Source of the DNA: Frischella japonica
GTDB taxonomy: Bacteria; Pseudomonadota; Gammaproteobacteria; Enterobacterales; Orbaceae
Direction of reading: 5' to 3'
Assembly (NCBI RefSeq): GCF_014489845.1
Contig: NZ_JABURY010000021.1
Location: forward strand, 124,001-188,000
Length of the DNA: 64,000 nucleotides
Shown here: positions 12,296-21,015 of the stretch, in pieces
How the letters are laid out: every line of letters starts with the position of its first letter
How positions within the stretch are numbered: the stretch's first letter is position 1
Notes under the pieces: model-generated
The model's database searches: none
Told to the model about the DNA's origin: nothing
Seen by the model: the letters and a program-made list of their open reading frames with translations, nothing else
Translations under genes and position numbers: made by a program

Positions 12296-12334
12296 TGTAA
12301 ATATTTATTCATTAATAATGAATATTAATTCATA
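12296..12334 (-). promoter_or_regulatory. Tandem ARG boxes (ArgR operator) of argD
   Basis: Two 18-bp palindromes are separated by exactly 3 bp: 12296-12313 (TGTAAATATTTATTCATT, one mismatch) and 12317-12334 (AATGAATATTAATTCATA, no mismatch to the consensus WNTGAATWWWWATTCANW). Paired boxes 3 bp apart are the classic binding site of the hexameric arginine repressor. Repression of argD by arginine is inferred. Confidence 0.85.
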
Positions 12335-12677
12335 ATGCTATTGGTTATTGATTTGAATAGTCGTTATTGTTTTATTATCTTTAATATATCGTGTTATCCG
12401 TTTCGCTTTCAAAGTAACAACGTAATATAGCGCTACTAAGCCTGATAACTAAATTTTTTTTACGAAAGTCTTCAGGTCGCATATTATGTGTGATGTAGTT
12501 TTGGAATTTAAATATATTGAGGGTTATCTAGCTCATTATTCGGGTATTTGAAAGATGTTAAGCATTGCAATTTCATTATTAATGCCTTATACAATCGTCT
12601 TTGTTTAAGAAACTCATCTTTTAGCCGTCATCAAAGTATTCCTCTAATTTATTTGAAAATAACATGCTAATGTTTAT

Positions 12678-12704
12678 AAGCTGTATCTAAAAATACAGTT
12701 TTTT
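12678..12704 (+). terminator. Free-standing terminator-like hairpin upstream of engB
   Basis: Stem ctgtat (12681-12686) / atacag (12693-12698), extendable by A-U and G-U pairs to 12678, is followed by six Ts (12699-12704). No plus-strand gene lies upstream within this gap. It may therefore end a small RNA or a decayed gene, or be fortuitous. Confidence 0.45.
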
Positions 12705-12851
12705 GATAAAATGTTCCCTGTTATGTTTGTTTGATGTGATTATGCATGTTCATTCACTTACTCAAATGATAAAACAATATTACTAACGCTGTTAAGCTTA
12801 TCCTTAACTTACTACCAAGCGATTTAATTTATCAACTTAAGGCATTGTACA

Positions 12852-13460
12852 ATGACTATCACACCATTAAATTACGCCAAAACGCAATTCGTGACCAGTG
12901 CACCGGATATTCATCATTTGCCGTCTGATACGGGAGTGGAAATTGCTTTTGCTGGGCGATCTAATGCTGGAAAATCAAGCGCATTAAATACGTTAACCAA
13001 TCAAAAAAATCTGGCTAGAACCAGTAAAACACCCGGTCGAACGCAATTAATCAATTTATTTGAAGTTGTACCTAATTGTCGCTTAGTTGATTTACCTGGT
13101 TATGGTTTTGCTCAAGTACCAGAAGAGGTGAAACGGAAATGGCAAAAATCACTCGGTGAATATCTGCATAAGCGTGAAAGTTTAAAAGGATTAGTGATAT
13201 TAATGGATATTCGTCATCCTTTAAAAGATCTCGATCAACAGATGATAGACTGGGCGGTGCAATCACAATTACCGGTAATGTTGTTACTGACAAAAGCCGA
13301 TAAACTAGCTTCTGGAGCGCAAAAAAAACAACTAAATATGGTCAAAGAAGCTATTTTACCATTTCAAGGCGATATTTCAGTGACGACATTTTCTTCATTG
13401 AAACGAACCGGAATTGAAATACTTAAACAAAAATTAGATCAATGGTTTGCTCAACTCTAA
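12852..13460 (+). CDS. engB: Ribosome-biogenesis GTPase EngB (YihA)
   Basis: Essential GTPase acting in assembly of the large ribosomal subunit in the cytoplasm. The 202-residue TRAFAC-class protein shows all nucleotide motifs: G1 GRSNAGKSS (about 36-44), G2 TPGRTQ, G3 [11 protein letters not shown] and G4 LTKADK. The length is close to E. coli YihA (210). It starts at ATG 12852. In enterobacteria the gene lies beside polA with the Spot 42 RNA between them. Here the divergent neighbour is argD. A long perfect hairpin follows the stop. Confidence 0.96.
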   Translation: MTITPLNYAKTQFVTSAPDIHHLPSDTGVEIAFAGRSNAGKSSALNTLTNQKNLARTSKTPGRTQLINLFEVVPNCRLVDLPGYGFAQVPEEVKRKWQKSLGEYLHKRESLKGLVILMDIRHPLKDLDQQMIDWAVQSQLPVMLLLTKADKLASGAQKKQLNMVKEAILPFQGDISVTTFSSLKRTGIEILKQKLDQWFAQL

Positions 13461-13475
13461 CTGATTTATTTAAAT

Positions 13476-13514
13476 TTTATTTTCAATAGCAAGTTAATTG
13501 CTATTGAAAATAAA
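13476..13514 (+). terminator. Perfect 17-bp hairpin after engB
   Basis: Inverted repeat 13476-13492 / 13498-13514 with a 5-nt GTTAA loop, flanked by A/T-rich arms, 15 nt after the engB stop. The arms end in T-rich and A-rich runs, so it could terminate from either side of this convergent gap. Confidence 0.6.
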
Positions 13515-13792
13515 TCACAATTTAAGTCGCGAGATGATAAATGGTGACGAGTTAAAAAATGAGATTTTGGCGATTTAATCCCCCAATGCAGGCTAGCTAA
13601 AATCAACGTGCTAGTTATTAAGAAATATAAGAAATTTGTTACTTAAATAATAGTGATTGTTTCGGTATTCATTGGCAAAATGCAATATTTAACATCATAA
13701 TAATGTCTAAATTGAGGACTGATGGACTGTCGCATACTGTAAAAACTTCAACTTATAAGTATCAAGTTCATTAAAATGGTTTGCAAACACTG
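13515..13792. other. Convergent gap between engB and the Sel1 gene
   Basis: Apart from the engB hairpin and repeat copy B (13676-13729), no gene or regulatory structure is recognised here. Confidence 0.5.
13676..13729 (+). repeat. Diverged dispersed repeat, copy B
   Basis: Ungapped similarity to 10811-10860 (38 of 50 positions), in the same orientation and again between convergent genes (engB and the Sel1 gene). The similarity ends about 50 bases in, and the GC-rich hairpin of copy A is not present here. Confidence 0.55.
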
Positions 13793-14896
13793 TTAATTAA
13801 CGGTTTCTGTGTAGTTATCATCTTTTAATAGTTGCGCTAAACTTGCTTTAGCATCTTCATCGCCTTGTACGGCTGCTTTTGTAAACCAATAAATCGCACG
13901 ACCTTTGTTTTGCATAATACCATCACCCTCTAGATATTTAACAGCTAAATTGTACTGAGCATCGACACTTCCTTGTTCTGCTGCTTTAATATACCACTTC
14001 ACAGCTGTTTCGGCGTTACGTTCTACACCGCCACCAACATCGTACATAACCCCTATATTATATTGGGCTTCAGCATTACCTGCTTCCGCAGCTGCAGTGA
14101 ACCAATGCGCAGCTTTTTGGTTATCGGATTTAGTACCTATTCCCATTGCGTACATTATTCCTAAGTTATACATAGCATTAACATGACCATGTTCAGCCGC
14201 TGCTGTATAGAAGAAAATAGCCGCTATATAGTCTTGCGTAATACCATCCCCTTTTTCTGACATAACGGCTAAATAATATTCAGCTTCACTATTTTTATCT
14301 TTCGCAGCTTTACTAAACCAATCAGCTGCTGTCGCTTTGTTCTGTTTTACCTCATCGCCAAAAAAATACATTAAGCCAAGATTGAGATAAGCATCGGATA
14401 TCCCTTGATCACCCGCTTGAGTAAAATAAGCTATCGCTTGAGTGATATCTTTTTTAACGCCATTACCATTTTTATAAGCTAAACCTAGATTAAAACGTGC
14501 CAAGGCAAATCCTTGAGCTGCGGATTTTTTATAATATTCAACCGCTTTTACTGGATCACGTTTAAATCCTAAACCATCTAAATAGAGATTAGCTAAGTTG
14601 TTTTGTGCTTTGGCGGATCCTTGATCGGCTGCTTTTTTGTACCAAAAGGCCGCTTTTATATAACTAACATCAACACCTAAACCTTGTTGATAAATATTCC
14701 CCAGTGAATATTGTGCATCAATTTCACCGTTTTCGGCCGCGGTACGTAATGCGGGGATTAAAATGGCAGGGTCAGAGATTATCACCTCTGTTTTAGTAGG
14801 ATTATTTTCAGTAACGTTAAGCTCTTGCGCAGACGCGATATGCATAAATACTAGAATAGACAATAAGGTTACGAATAAGCAGCGCAACTGATTCAT
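13793..14896 (-). CDS. Secreted Sel1-repeat protein
   Basis: A 367-residue protein with a typical Sec signal peptide (about residues 1-23, MNQLRCLFVTLLSILVFMHIASAQ). Roughly eight consecutive 36-residue Sel1-like repeats follow. Each has the pattern A-x-x-W-Y/F-x-K-A-A-x-Q-G-x-x-x-A-Q-Y-N-L-G-x-x-Y-x-x-G, for example AAFWYKKAADQGSAKAQNNL. Such arrays form alpha-solenoid scaffolds for protein-protein contacts, and periplasmic location is likely. No enzymatic domain is present, and the partner or process cannot be told from sequence. It stands alone on the minus strand. A CRP-like palindrome lies about 130 nt upstream in the shared gap with miaB. Confidence 0.85.
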   Translation of the reverse strand: MNQLRCLFVTLLSILVFMHIASAQELNVTENNPTKTEVIISDPAILIPALRTAAENGEIDAQYSLGNIYQQGLGVDVSYIKAAFWYKKAADQGSAKAQNNLANLYLDGLGFKRDPVKAVEYYKKSAAQGFALARFNLGLAYKNGNGVKKDITQAIAYFTQAGDQGISDAYLNLGLMYFFGDEVKQNKATAADWFSKAAKDKNSEAEYYLAVMSEKGDGITQDYIAAIFFYTAAAEHGHVNAMYNLGIMYAMGIGTKSDNQKAAHWFTAAAEAGNAEAQYNIGVMYDVGGGVERNAETAVKWYIKAAEQGSVDAQYNLAVKYLEGDGIMQNKGRAIYWFTKAAVQGDEDAKASLAQLLKDDNYTETVN

Positions 14897-15270
14897 TAAA
14901 AGTTCCTAATTTATTAAGCTAAATATAATAATTTTTACTAAAAATAATAATCAAGCGAGACAATTATACCCAAATGTTATATTCAATAATAGCGTTCATT
15001 TATAAAAATAAAAATGTATGATGTGTGATCAACGTCACTCTTATTTGAGATTTAAAATTGCTTATTTATAAAATTTATACAAATCGCTATAAACTTAAAT
15101 CAAAAAATAAAAAATGATGAGTCATTATGACTTATTAACTCTTTTTTAGCAGAACAATATAGTTTTTTTAACTGGATTCAACAACAACAAAGCATTACAA
15201 TATGACACGCTAAAATCGCGGATTTAAAACCGTTTTCATTTTAACAACAATTAAATTAGCTGAGTAATTG
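14897..15270. other. Divergent region between the Sel1 gene and miaB
   Basis: About 370 bases without a gene. It contains a good CRP-like palindrome (15024-15039) and otherwise very AT-rich sequence in which I could not place promoters reliably. Confidence 0.55.
15024..15039. promoter_or_regulatory. CRP-like site
   Basis: TGTGATCAACGTCACT matches the CRP consensus TGTGA-N6-TCACA at nine of ten core positions, including the extended TGTGATC. It could serve the Sel1 gene (start 14896) or miaB (start 15271). The nearer target is the Sel1 gene. One such match by chance in intergenic DNA is not impossible. Confidence 0.5.
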
Positions 15271-16698
15271 ATGAGCAAAAAATTACATATCAAAACTTGG
15301 GGTTGCCAGATGAATGAATATGATTCATCAAAAATGGCAGATCTCCTTGAATCTACCCATGGGTTAGTCCTAACTGAAAATGCCGAAGAAGCAGATATAT
15401 TATTACTAAATACCTGTTCTATTCGTGAAAAAGCGCAGGAAAAAGTTTTCCATCAGTTAGGGCGCTGGAAGAATTTAAAAAAACATAATCCAAATTTGAT
15501 CATTGGTGTTGGGGGATGTGTTGCTTCGCAGGAAGGTGAACATATTCGCAAACGAGCGCCATTTGTTGATATTATTTTTGGACCACAAACATTTCATCGG
15601 CTACCCGAGATGATTAATCAAGTTAGTAGTCAGGAAAATGCCCATGTGGTTGATGTGAGTTTTCCAGAAATTGAAAAGTTTGACCGTTTGCCTGAACCTC
15701 GTAGCGAAGGTCCTACTGCATTTGTCTCCATTATGGAAGGATGTAATAAGTATTGTACTTATTGTGTGGTTCCATATACTCGTGGTGAAGAAGTGAGCCG
15801 CCCTTGCGACGATGTAATTTATGAAATTGCACAATTAGCTGCTCAAGGCGTCAGGGAAGTCAATTTATTAGGACAAAACGTCAATGCTTATCGAGGAGCA
15901 ACCTTTGATGGCGGAATTTGTACCTTCGCTGAATTATTACGTTTAGTTGCTTCAATAGATGGTATTGATCGAATTCGTTTCACAACGAGTCACCCTATCG
16001 AATTTACTGATGATATTATAGATGTTTACCGTGATACTCCTGAATTAGTCAGTTTCTTACATTTACCTGTGCAAAGTGGTTCCGATCGGATATTGAATCT
16101 TATGAGGCGAACCCATACCGCTTTAGAATATAAATCGATTATTCGTAAACTGCGAAAAATTCGTCCAGATATTCAAATTAGTTCCGATTTTATCGTTGGT
16201 TTTCCTGGTGAAACACAAGAAGATTTTCAGCAGACTATGAAACTGATTGCTGATGTCAATTTTGATTTGAGTTATAGTTTTATCTATTCAGCTCGTCCTG
16301 GTACGCCTGCTGCTGATATGGAAGACACCGTAAGCGAAGAAGAGAAAAAACAACGCTTATATATTCTACAAGAAAGAATTAATCAACAAGCTATGCAATT
16401 TAGTCGACAAATGTTAGGTACGGTACAACGTGTATTAGTTGAAGGTACATCAAAAAAAGATACGCTAGAGTTTACTGGGCGTACTGAAAATAATCGGATT
16501 GTTAATTTTGAAGGTTGTGCCGATATGATAGGTAAATTTGTCGATGTAGAGATTACTGATGTCTACCCAAATTCGTTACGCGGTAAAGTTATTCGTACTG
16601 AAGATGAAATGACATTACGCACTAATGAATCACCGAGTGATATTATTGCTCGAACGCAAAAAGAGAATTCATTAGGTGTTGGTATGTATTATCCTTAA
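15271..16698 (+). CDS. miaB: tRNA-2-methylthio-N6-dimethylallyladenosine synthase
   Basis: Radical-SAM methylthiotransferase that adds the ms2 group to i6A37 of tRNAs. The 475 residues begin [19 protein letters not shown], and this ATG is preferred to the TTG three bases upstream because it matches the E. coli N-terminus. The auxiliary cluster cysteines are at 12, 49 and 83 (WGCQM, NTCSIRE, GGCVASQ). The radical-SAM cluster is in CNKYCTYC (157-164). A C-terminal TRAM domain covers about 378-440. In enterobacteria miaB is followed by ybeZ-ybeY-ybeX-lnt. Here ybeZ follows after a gap with two hairpins, and ybeY, ybeX and lnt are absent. Confidence 0.97.
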   Translation: MSKKLHIKTWGCQMNEYDSSKMADLLESTHGLVLTENAEEADILLLNTCSIREKAQEKVFHQLGRWKNLKKHNPNLIIGVGGCVASQEGEHIRKRAPFVDIIFGPQTFHRLPEMINQVSSQENAHVVDVSFPEIEKFDRLPEPRSEGPTAFVSIMEGCNKYCTYCVVPYTRGEEVSRPCDDVIYEIAQLAAQGVREVNLLGQNVNAYRGATFDGGICTFAELLRLVASIDGIDRIRFTTSHPIEFTDDIIDVYRDTPELVSFLHLPVQSGSDRILNLMRRTHTALEYKSIIRKLRKIRPDIQISSDFIVGFPGETQEDFQQTMKLIADVNFDLSYSFIYSARPGTPAADMEDTVSEEEKKQRLYILQERINQQAMQFSRQMLGTVQRVLVEGTSKKDTLEFTGRTENNRIVNFEGCADMIGKFVDVEITDVYPNSLRGKVIRTEDEMTLRTNESPSDIIARTQKENSLGVGMYYP

Positions 16699-16723
16699 AA
16701 AATATATATTGTTGAGTTAGCAT

Positions 16724-16760
16724 TAATATCCACAGATGAAGTTGTTAAATGTGGATATTA
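16724..16760 (+). terminator. Hairpin between miaB and ybeZ
   Basis: Perfect 11-bp stem taatatccaca (16724-16734) / tgtggatatta (16750-16760) with a 15-nt loop, 25 nt after the miaB stop. No T run follows, so it may stabilise an mRNA end rather than terminate. A second, bulged hairpin lies at 16771-16795. Confidence 0.4.
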
Positions 16761-16770
16761 AATCGCTCTG

Positions 16771-16795
16771 TTATCTTCCCAAGTCGTTGGGATAA
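16771..16795 (+). repeat. Second hairpin before ybeZ
   Basis: Inverted repeat ttatc-tt-cccaa (16771-16782) / ttgggataa (16787-16795), a 9-bp stem with a two-base bulge and a GTCG loop. Its function is unknown. Confidence 0.35.
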
Positions 16796-16876
16796 GTAAT
16801 GTAGTAAAAAGATATATTATAACAATCATAAAATTTGATCGGATTAAATTTCATTCTACTAAACAAAGGTGATCTT

Positions 16877-17947
16877 TTGAATAACATTCAACGTGAAATA
16901 GCTATAGAACCTGCCAATAATCAAAGATTAAACAGTCTATGTGGGCCGCATAATGACAATATCAAACAAATTGAACGTCGTTTAAATGTAGAAATCAATC
17001 AACAAAATAATCAATTTACTGTCACGGGAAATGAGATTTGTGTAAACGCAACATGTTCAATCTTACAATCATTATATCAACAAACGCTTTTTTTTAATTA
17101 TGTTATCGATATAAAGCCCGAAGATGTACATTTAGCCATCATAGAAAGTGGAGCTTTAATCAAAGTTGATCTAGATTCAATGGTTGATGATTTTTACAAA
17201 AATAGTAAATTTACCATTAAAACGAAAGCGGGAGTGATAAAGCCACGAACCCCAAATCAAGCTCATTATCTGTCCAATATTCTCAATCATGATATTAGTT
17301 TTGGTATTGGTCCAGCTGGGACCGGTAAATCTTATCTGGCGGTTGCTATGGCGGTCGATGCCTTAGAAAAGCAGGAAGTTCGTCGCGTTTTATTAACCAG
17401 ACCAGCTGTTGAAGCAGGAGAAAAACTGGGTTTTTTGCCAGGTGATTTAAGTAAAAAAGTAGATCCTTATTTACGTCCCCTTTATGATGCTTTATTCGAA
17501 ATGCTAGGTTTTGAAAAGGTGGAAAAATTAATCGAAAAAAGTGTCATTGAAATTGCTCCACTTGCTTATATGCGAGGTCGGACATTAAATGATGCCTTTA
17601 TCATCTTGGATGAAGGTCAAAATACGACCATTGAGCAGATGAAAATGTTTTTAACTCGTATTGGTTTTAACTCAAAAGCGGTTATTACCGGCGATGTTAC
17701 GCAAATAGATTTACCCCGTAATCAGAAATCAGGCCTGAAGCATGCCATTGAAGTTTTAGCTGAAGTCGATGATATTAGTTTGAACTATTTTCATAGTGAT
17801 GATGTGGTTCGTCATCCTGTTGTAGCGAAAATTGTAAACGCTTACGATAGATGGGATGCCGAGGAGCAAGTTAGGCAAGCGGAAAAACGTCGTCAGCGTG
17901 AACTAGATAAACTTAATACTAAGGAGTCGTCTTATACAACAGTATAA
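16877..17947 (+). CDS. ybeZ: PhoH-like ATPase YbeZ
   Basis: Cytoplasmic PhoH-family nucleotide-binding protein, known in E. coli as a partner of the endoribonuclease YbeY in rRNA maturation. I start it at TTG 16877 because MNNIQREIAIEPANNQRLNSLCGPHNDNIKQIERRL then aligns with the E. coli N-terminus and AAAGG (16865-16869) is well spaced. An upstream in-frame TTG at 16835 would add 14 unlikely residues. Walker A is GPAGTGKSYL and Walker B is FIILDEGQN, with the PhoH core RPAVEAGEKLGFLPGDL between them. ybeY does not follow. Instead the mrdA reading frame begins inside the 3' end of this gene. Confidence 0.93.
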   Translation: MNNIQREIAIEPANNQRLNSLCGPHNDNIKQIERRLNVEINQQNNQFTVTGNEICVNATCSILQSLYQQTLFFNYVIDIKPEDVHLAIIESGALIKVDLDSMVDDFYKNSKFTIKTKAGVIKPRTPNQAHYLSNILNHDISFGIGPAGTGKSYLAVAMAVDALEKQEVRRVLLTRPAVEAGEKLGFLPGDLSKKVDPYLRPLYDALFEMLGFEKVEKLIEKSVIEIAPLAYMRGRTLNDAFIILDEGQNTTIEQMKMFLTRIGFNSKAVITGDVTQIDLPRNQKSGLKHAIEVLAEVDDISLNYFHSDDVVRHPVVAKIVNAYDRWDAEEQVRQAEKRRQRELDKLNTKESSYTTV

Positions 17948-19874
17948 AAGGTATCAACGCACTAAATTCCGTGACCATAGTGCCGAAGCCAATTTATTTT
18001 TGCGTCGAGCGATAATTGCTTTTTCTGTAATCATCATTTTGGTGATTATTTTGTTAGTAATGTTAGCGCATTTGCAAATTTTTAGTTATGGCTATTACAA
18101 TACCAAATCGAATAATAACCGAATTGAAATCATCCCCATTCCGCCTAATCGCGGAATGATTTATGATCGTAATGGTATTGCGTTAGCGACAAACAATACT
18201 ATCTATCAATTGAATATCATTCCGGATAAAATCAGTAATTTAAATGAGCAACTTGAACAGCTTAAACCTATGGTGAATCTGACCGATGAAGATATTGAGA
18301 ATTTTCAAAAAGAGCGTTTGAATTATAAATCACATCGTGCCGTTCCCTTAAAATATAATTTAACGTCAAAAGAAATCAATCAATTTGTCGTCAATCAACA
18401 TCTTTATCCCTATATAACCATTACTGGGACTCAACATCGTTATTATCCTTATGGTCAAACATTGACCCATGTTTTAGGCTATGTATCGAAAATAAATAGT
18501 GTCGATAAAGCGCGTTTAGAAGAACAAAATAAACTTACTGATTATGTGGGGACTAATAATATCGGTAAGATCGGGATAGAACGTTTCTATGAAGACGTAT
18601 TACATGGTCAGCCCGGCTATGAAGAGGTGGAGGTTAATAATCGGGGAAGAATTGTTCGGTTGCTTAATCATCATGATCCTAAAGCCGGTGATGATATTTA
18701 TCTAACCATTGATCTTAATTTACAACTTTATATTCAACAATTATTAGCCGATAAACGTGCGGCCGTCGTGGCCTTAGATCCAAATAATGGTGAAGTGTTA
18801 GCATTGGTTTCGAGTCCAAGCTATGATCCAAATTTATTTGTAGATGGTATTACCTCTGACAAATATAAATCATTACTTAATGATCCGAAAAAACCGTTAT
18901 TTAATCGGGCAATGTTAGGTTCCTATCCACCAGCATCAACCGTTAAACCTTTTTTAACCGTTTCCGCTTTGAGTGAAGGAGTCATCACACCAAAAACCGT
19001 AATACATGATCCAGGTTACTGGCAGCTTCCTGGAACAACTAAACGATATCGAGACTGGTTACGTTGGGGACATGGTAAAGTTGATGCCGTTAAATCCATT
19101 GAAGAATCGGTGGATACTTTTTACTATCAAGTAGCCTATGATATGGGTATTGACCGCATTAATGATTGGATGAAAAAATTTGGTTACGGTTCACGTAGTG
19201 GCATTGATATTTCACAGAATGAAGAAAGTAAAGCGGTTCTACCTAATCGAGAATGGAAAAAGAACCGTTATAAGCAAAATTGGTTACAAGGCGATACCAT
19301 TCCGGTTGGTATTGGCCAAGGCTATTGGACGGCAACGCCATTACAAATGGCCAAAGCATTAACTATTTTAGTGAATGAAGGTATTGTTTACACACCACAC
19401 CTGCTACTGCAAAAAAAATCAGATTTGCTGGATGATACACTATCAAAACCGGATAAAACCTTACCTATTGAGGATGCTTCGCTAGCAAATTTAGTCAATA
19501 AAAATAGTTGGAAAATTGCTAAGGAAGGAATGTATAAAGTAATGTTTGGCTCAAAAGGTACTGCACGTAAAGTTTATGCCGATGCACAATTTAAAGCAGC
19601 GGGTAAATCCGGTACGGCACAAGTGTATGGCTTAAGAAATGATGAAATTTATAATGCCGACCGAATTCCAGAACACCTACGTGATCATGCGTTATTTATT
19701 GCTTATGCTCCCTTTGATAAACCAAAGATTGTGTTAGCGATAGTGTTAGAAAATGGTGGTGGTGGTAGCTCCAATGGTGGCGCAGTGGCTAAACGCATTT
19801 TGAATTATTATTTATTGGGTGATGAATCAACTGATTTGAACGAATCAGATTCTTTAAGAAGACGAGATGATTAA
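17934..19874 (+). CDS. mrdA: Penicillin-binding protein 2 (elongasome transpeptidase)
   Basis: Transpeptidase that cross-links peptidoglycan during rod elongation, working with RodA. The frame upstream of the conventional TTG at 18000 encodes [20 protein letters not shown], clearly homologous to the E. coli N-terminus (FRDYTAESALFVRRALVAF). The frame is open back to 17922 but contains no ATG, GTG or TTG before 18000. The only near-start is AUA at 17934, 7 nt after a perfect AAGGAG (17921-17926), so I place the start there tentatively, overlapping ybeZ by 14 nt. The single membrane anchor lies around residues 24-47. The active-site motifs are STVK (Ser about 335), SVD, and KSGTAQ (about 558). 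The stop overlaps mrdB (TAATG). Confidence 0.9.
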   Translation: MQQYKRYQRTKFRDHSAEANLFLRRAIIAFSVIIILVIILLVMLAHLQIFSYGYYNTKSNNNRIEIIPIPPNRGMIYDRNGIALATNNTIYQLNIIPDKISNLNEQLEQLKPMVNLTDEDIENFQKERLNYKSHRAVPLKYNLTSKEINQFVVNQHLYPYITITGTQHRYYPYGQTLTHVLGYVSKINSVDKARLEEQNKLTDYVGTNNIGKIGIERFYEDVLHGQPGYEEVEVNNRGRIVRLLNHHDPKAGDDIYLTIDLNLQLYIQQLLADKRAAVVALDPNNGEVLALVSSPSYDPNLFVDGITSDKYKSLLNDPKKPLFNRAMLGSYPPASTVKPFLTVSALSEGVITPKTVIHDPGYWQLPGTTKRYRDWLRWGHGKVDAVKSIEESVDTFYYQVAYDMGIDRINDWMKKFGYGSRSGIDISQNEESKAVLPNREWKKNRYKQNWLQGDTIPVGIGQGYWTATPLQMAKALTILVNEGIVYTPHLLLQKKSDLLDDTLSKPDKTLPIEDASLANLVNKNSWKIAKEGMYKVMFGSKGTARKVYADAQFKAAGKSGTAQVYGLRNDEIYNADRIPEHLRDHALFIAYAPFDKPKIVLAIVLENGGGGSSNGGAVAKRILNYYLLGDESTDLNESDSLRRRDD

Positions 19875-20983
19875 TGATAAACCATAGAAAAAAGTCGATT
19901 TGGTCAAAATTACATCTTGACCCATTATTTTTATTATTTATTGTTTTATTACTCGGATATAGTGTATACGTTATATGGAGTGCTAGTGGTCAAGATGTCG
20001 CTATGACTCAACGCAAGATAATACAAATTATCTTAGGGTTGATGGTTATGATTACCTTAGCGCAATTCCCCCCACGTTTTTATGAAAAAATTGCCCCTTA
20101 TCTTTATGTTGGTTGCATTATCGTTTTACTTTTAGTCGATATATTTGGTCATACCAGTAAAGGTGCACAACGGTGGCTGAATTTAGGGTTCATTCGTTTT
20201 CAACCATCTGAAATTGCTAAAATTGCTGTCCCTTTAATGGTGGCAAAGTTTATTAAACGCAGTGACTGTCCACCGCCATTATTAACAATTATCCAAACAC
20301 TGTTAATTATTGCTGTACCAACATTATTAGTTGCGATGCAACCTGATTTAGGAACAGCTATTTTAATTGCGATGTCAGGTCTGTTTATCATTTTTCTTGC
20401 TGGAATCAGTTGGAAATTTATATTCTGTGCTTTTTCGGCGGTTGCTGCTTTTATTCCAATCATGTGGTTATATTTAATGCATGATTATCAAAGAGAGCGA
20501 GTTTTAACGTTAATTTATCCTGAACGTGATCCACTTGGAAAAGGGTACCATATTTTACAATCGAAAACAGCGATTGGTTCAGGTGGAATATGGGGTAAAG
20601 GTTGGCTACAAGGTACGCAATCACAGCTCGAGTTTATTCCGGAGCGACATACCGATTTTATTTTTTCAGTGATTGCCGAAGAACTTGGTTATATTGGTGC
20701 AGTAATCCTATTATCACTATTTTTATGCTTAATCATTCGTGGATTAATAATTGCAACCCAAGCACAAAATACCTTTGGGCGTATTTTAGCAGGTGGATTT
20801 GTATTGGTCTTTTTTATCTATGTTTTTATTAATATTGGGATGGTTAGTGGTATCTTACCGGTAGTTGGTGTACCATTACCTTTAATTAGTTATGGTGGTT
20901 CATCTCTGATCGTCTTAATGGCTAGTTTTGGCATTATTATGTCAATCCACACTCACCGATATATGTTATCAAAGAACATATAA
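19874..20983 (+). CDS. mrdB: Peptidoglycan glycosyltransferase RodA
   Basis: SEDS-family polytopic membrane protein that polymerises glycan strands for lateral wall growth as the partner of PBP2. The 369 residues (E. coli 370) carry the SEDS signatures [18 protein letters not shown] at about residues 110-127, [11 protein letters not shown] and, near the C-terminus, [17 protein letters not shown]. About ten membrane segments are visible. Its ATG overlaps the mrdA stop by one base, which implies translational coupling and fits the known RodA-PBP2 complex. Confidence 0.97.
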   Translation: MINHRKKSIWSKLHLDPLFLLFIVLLLGYSVYVIWSASGQDVAMTQRKIIQIILGLMVMITLAQFPPRFYEKIAPYLYVGCIIVLLLVDIFGHTSKGAQRWLNLGFIRFQPSEIAKIAVPLMVAKFIKRSDCPPPLLTIIQTLLIIAVPTLLVAMQPDLGTAILIAMSGLFIIFLAGISWKFIFCAFSAVAAFIPIMWLYLMHDYQRERVLTLIYPERDPLGKGYHILQSKTAIGSGGIWGKGWLQGTQSQLEFIPERHTDFIFSVIAEELGYIGAVILLSLFLCLIIRGLIIATQAQNTFGRILAGGFVLVFFIYVFINIGMVSGILPVVGVPLPLISYGGSSLIVLMASFGIIMSIHTHRYMLSKNI

Positions 20984-21015
20984 TTTATTGAAATTTCAAT
21001 TATCGTTGGATTTGT

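Noticed and set aside
12555-12608. 17-codon hydrophobic ORF in the argD-engB gap
   Set aside because: Too short, with a weak Shine-Dalgarno and no recognised family; it might be a decayed membrane-protein start but cannot be supported.
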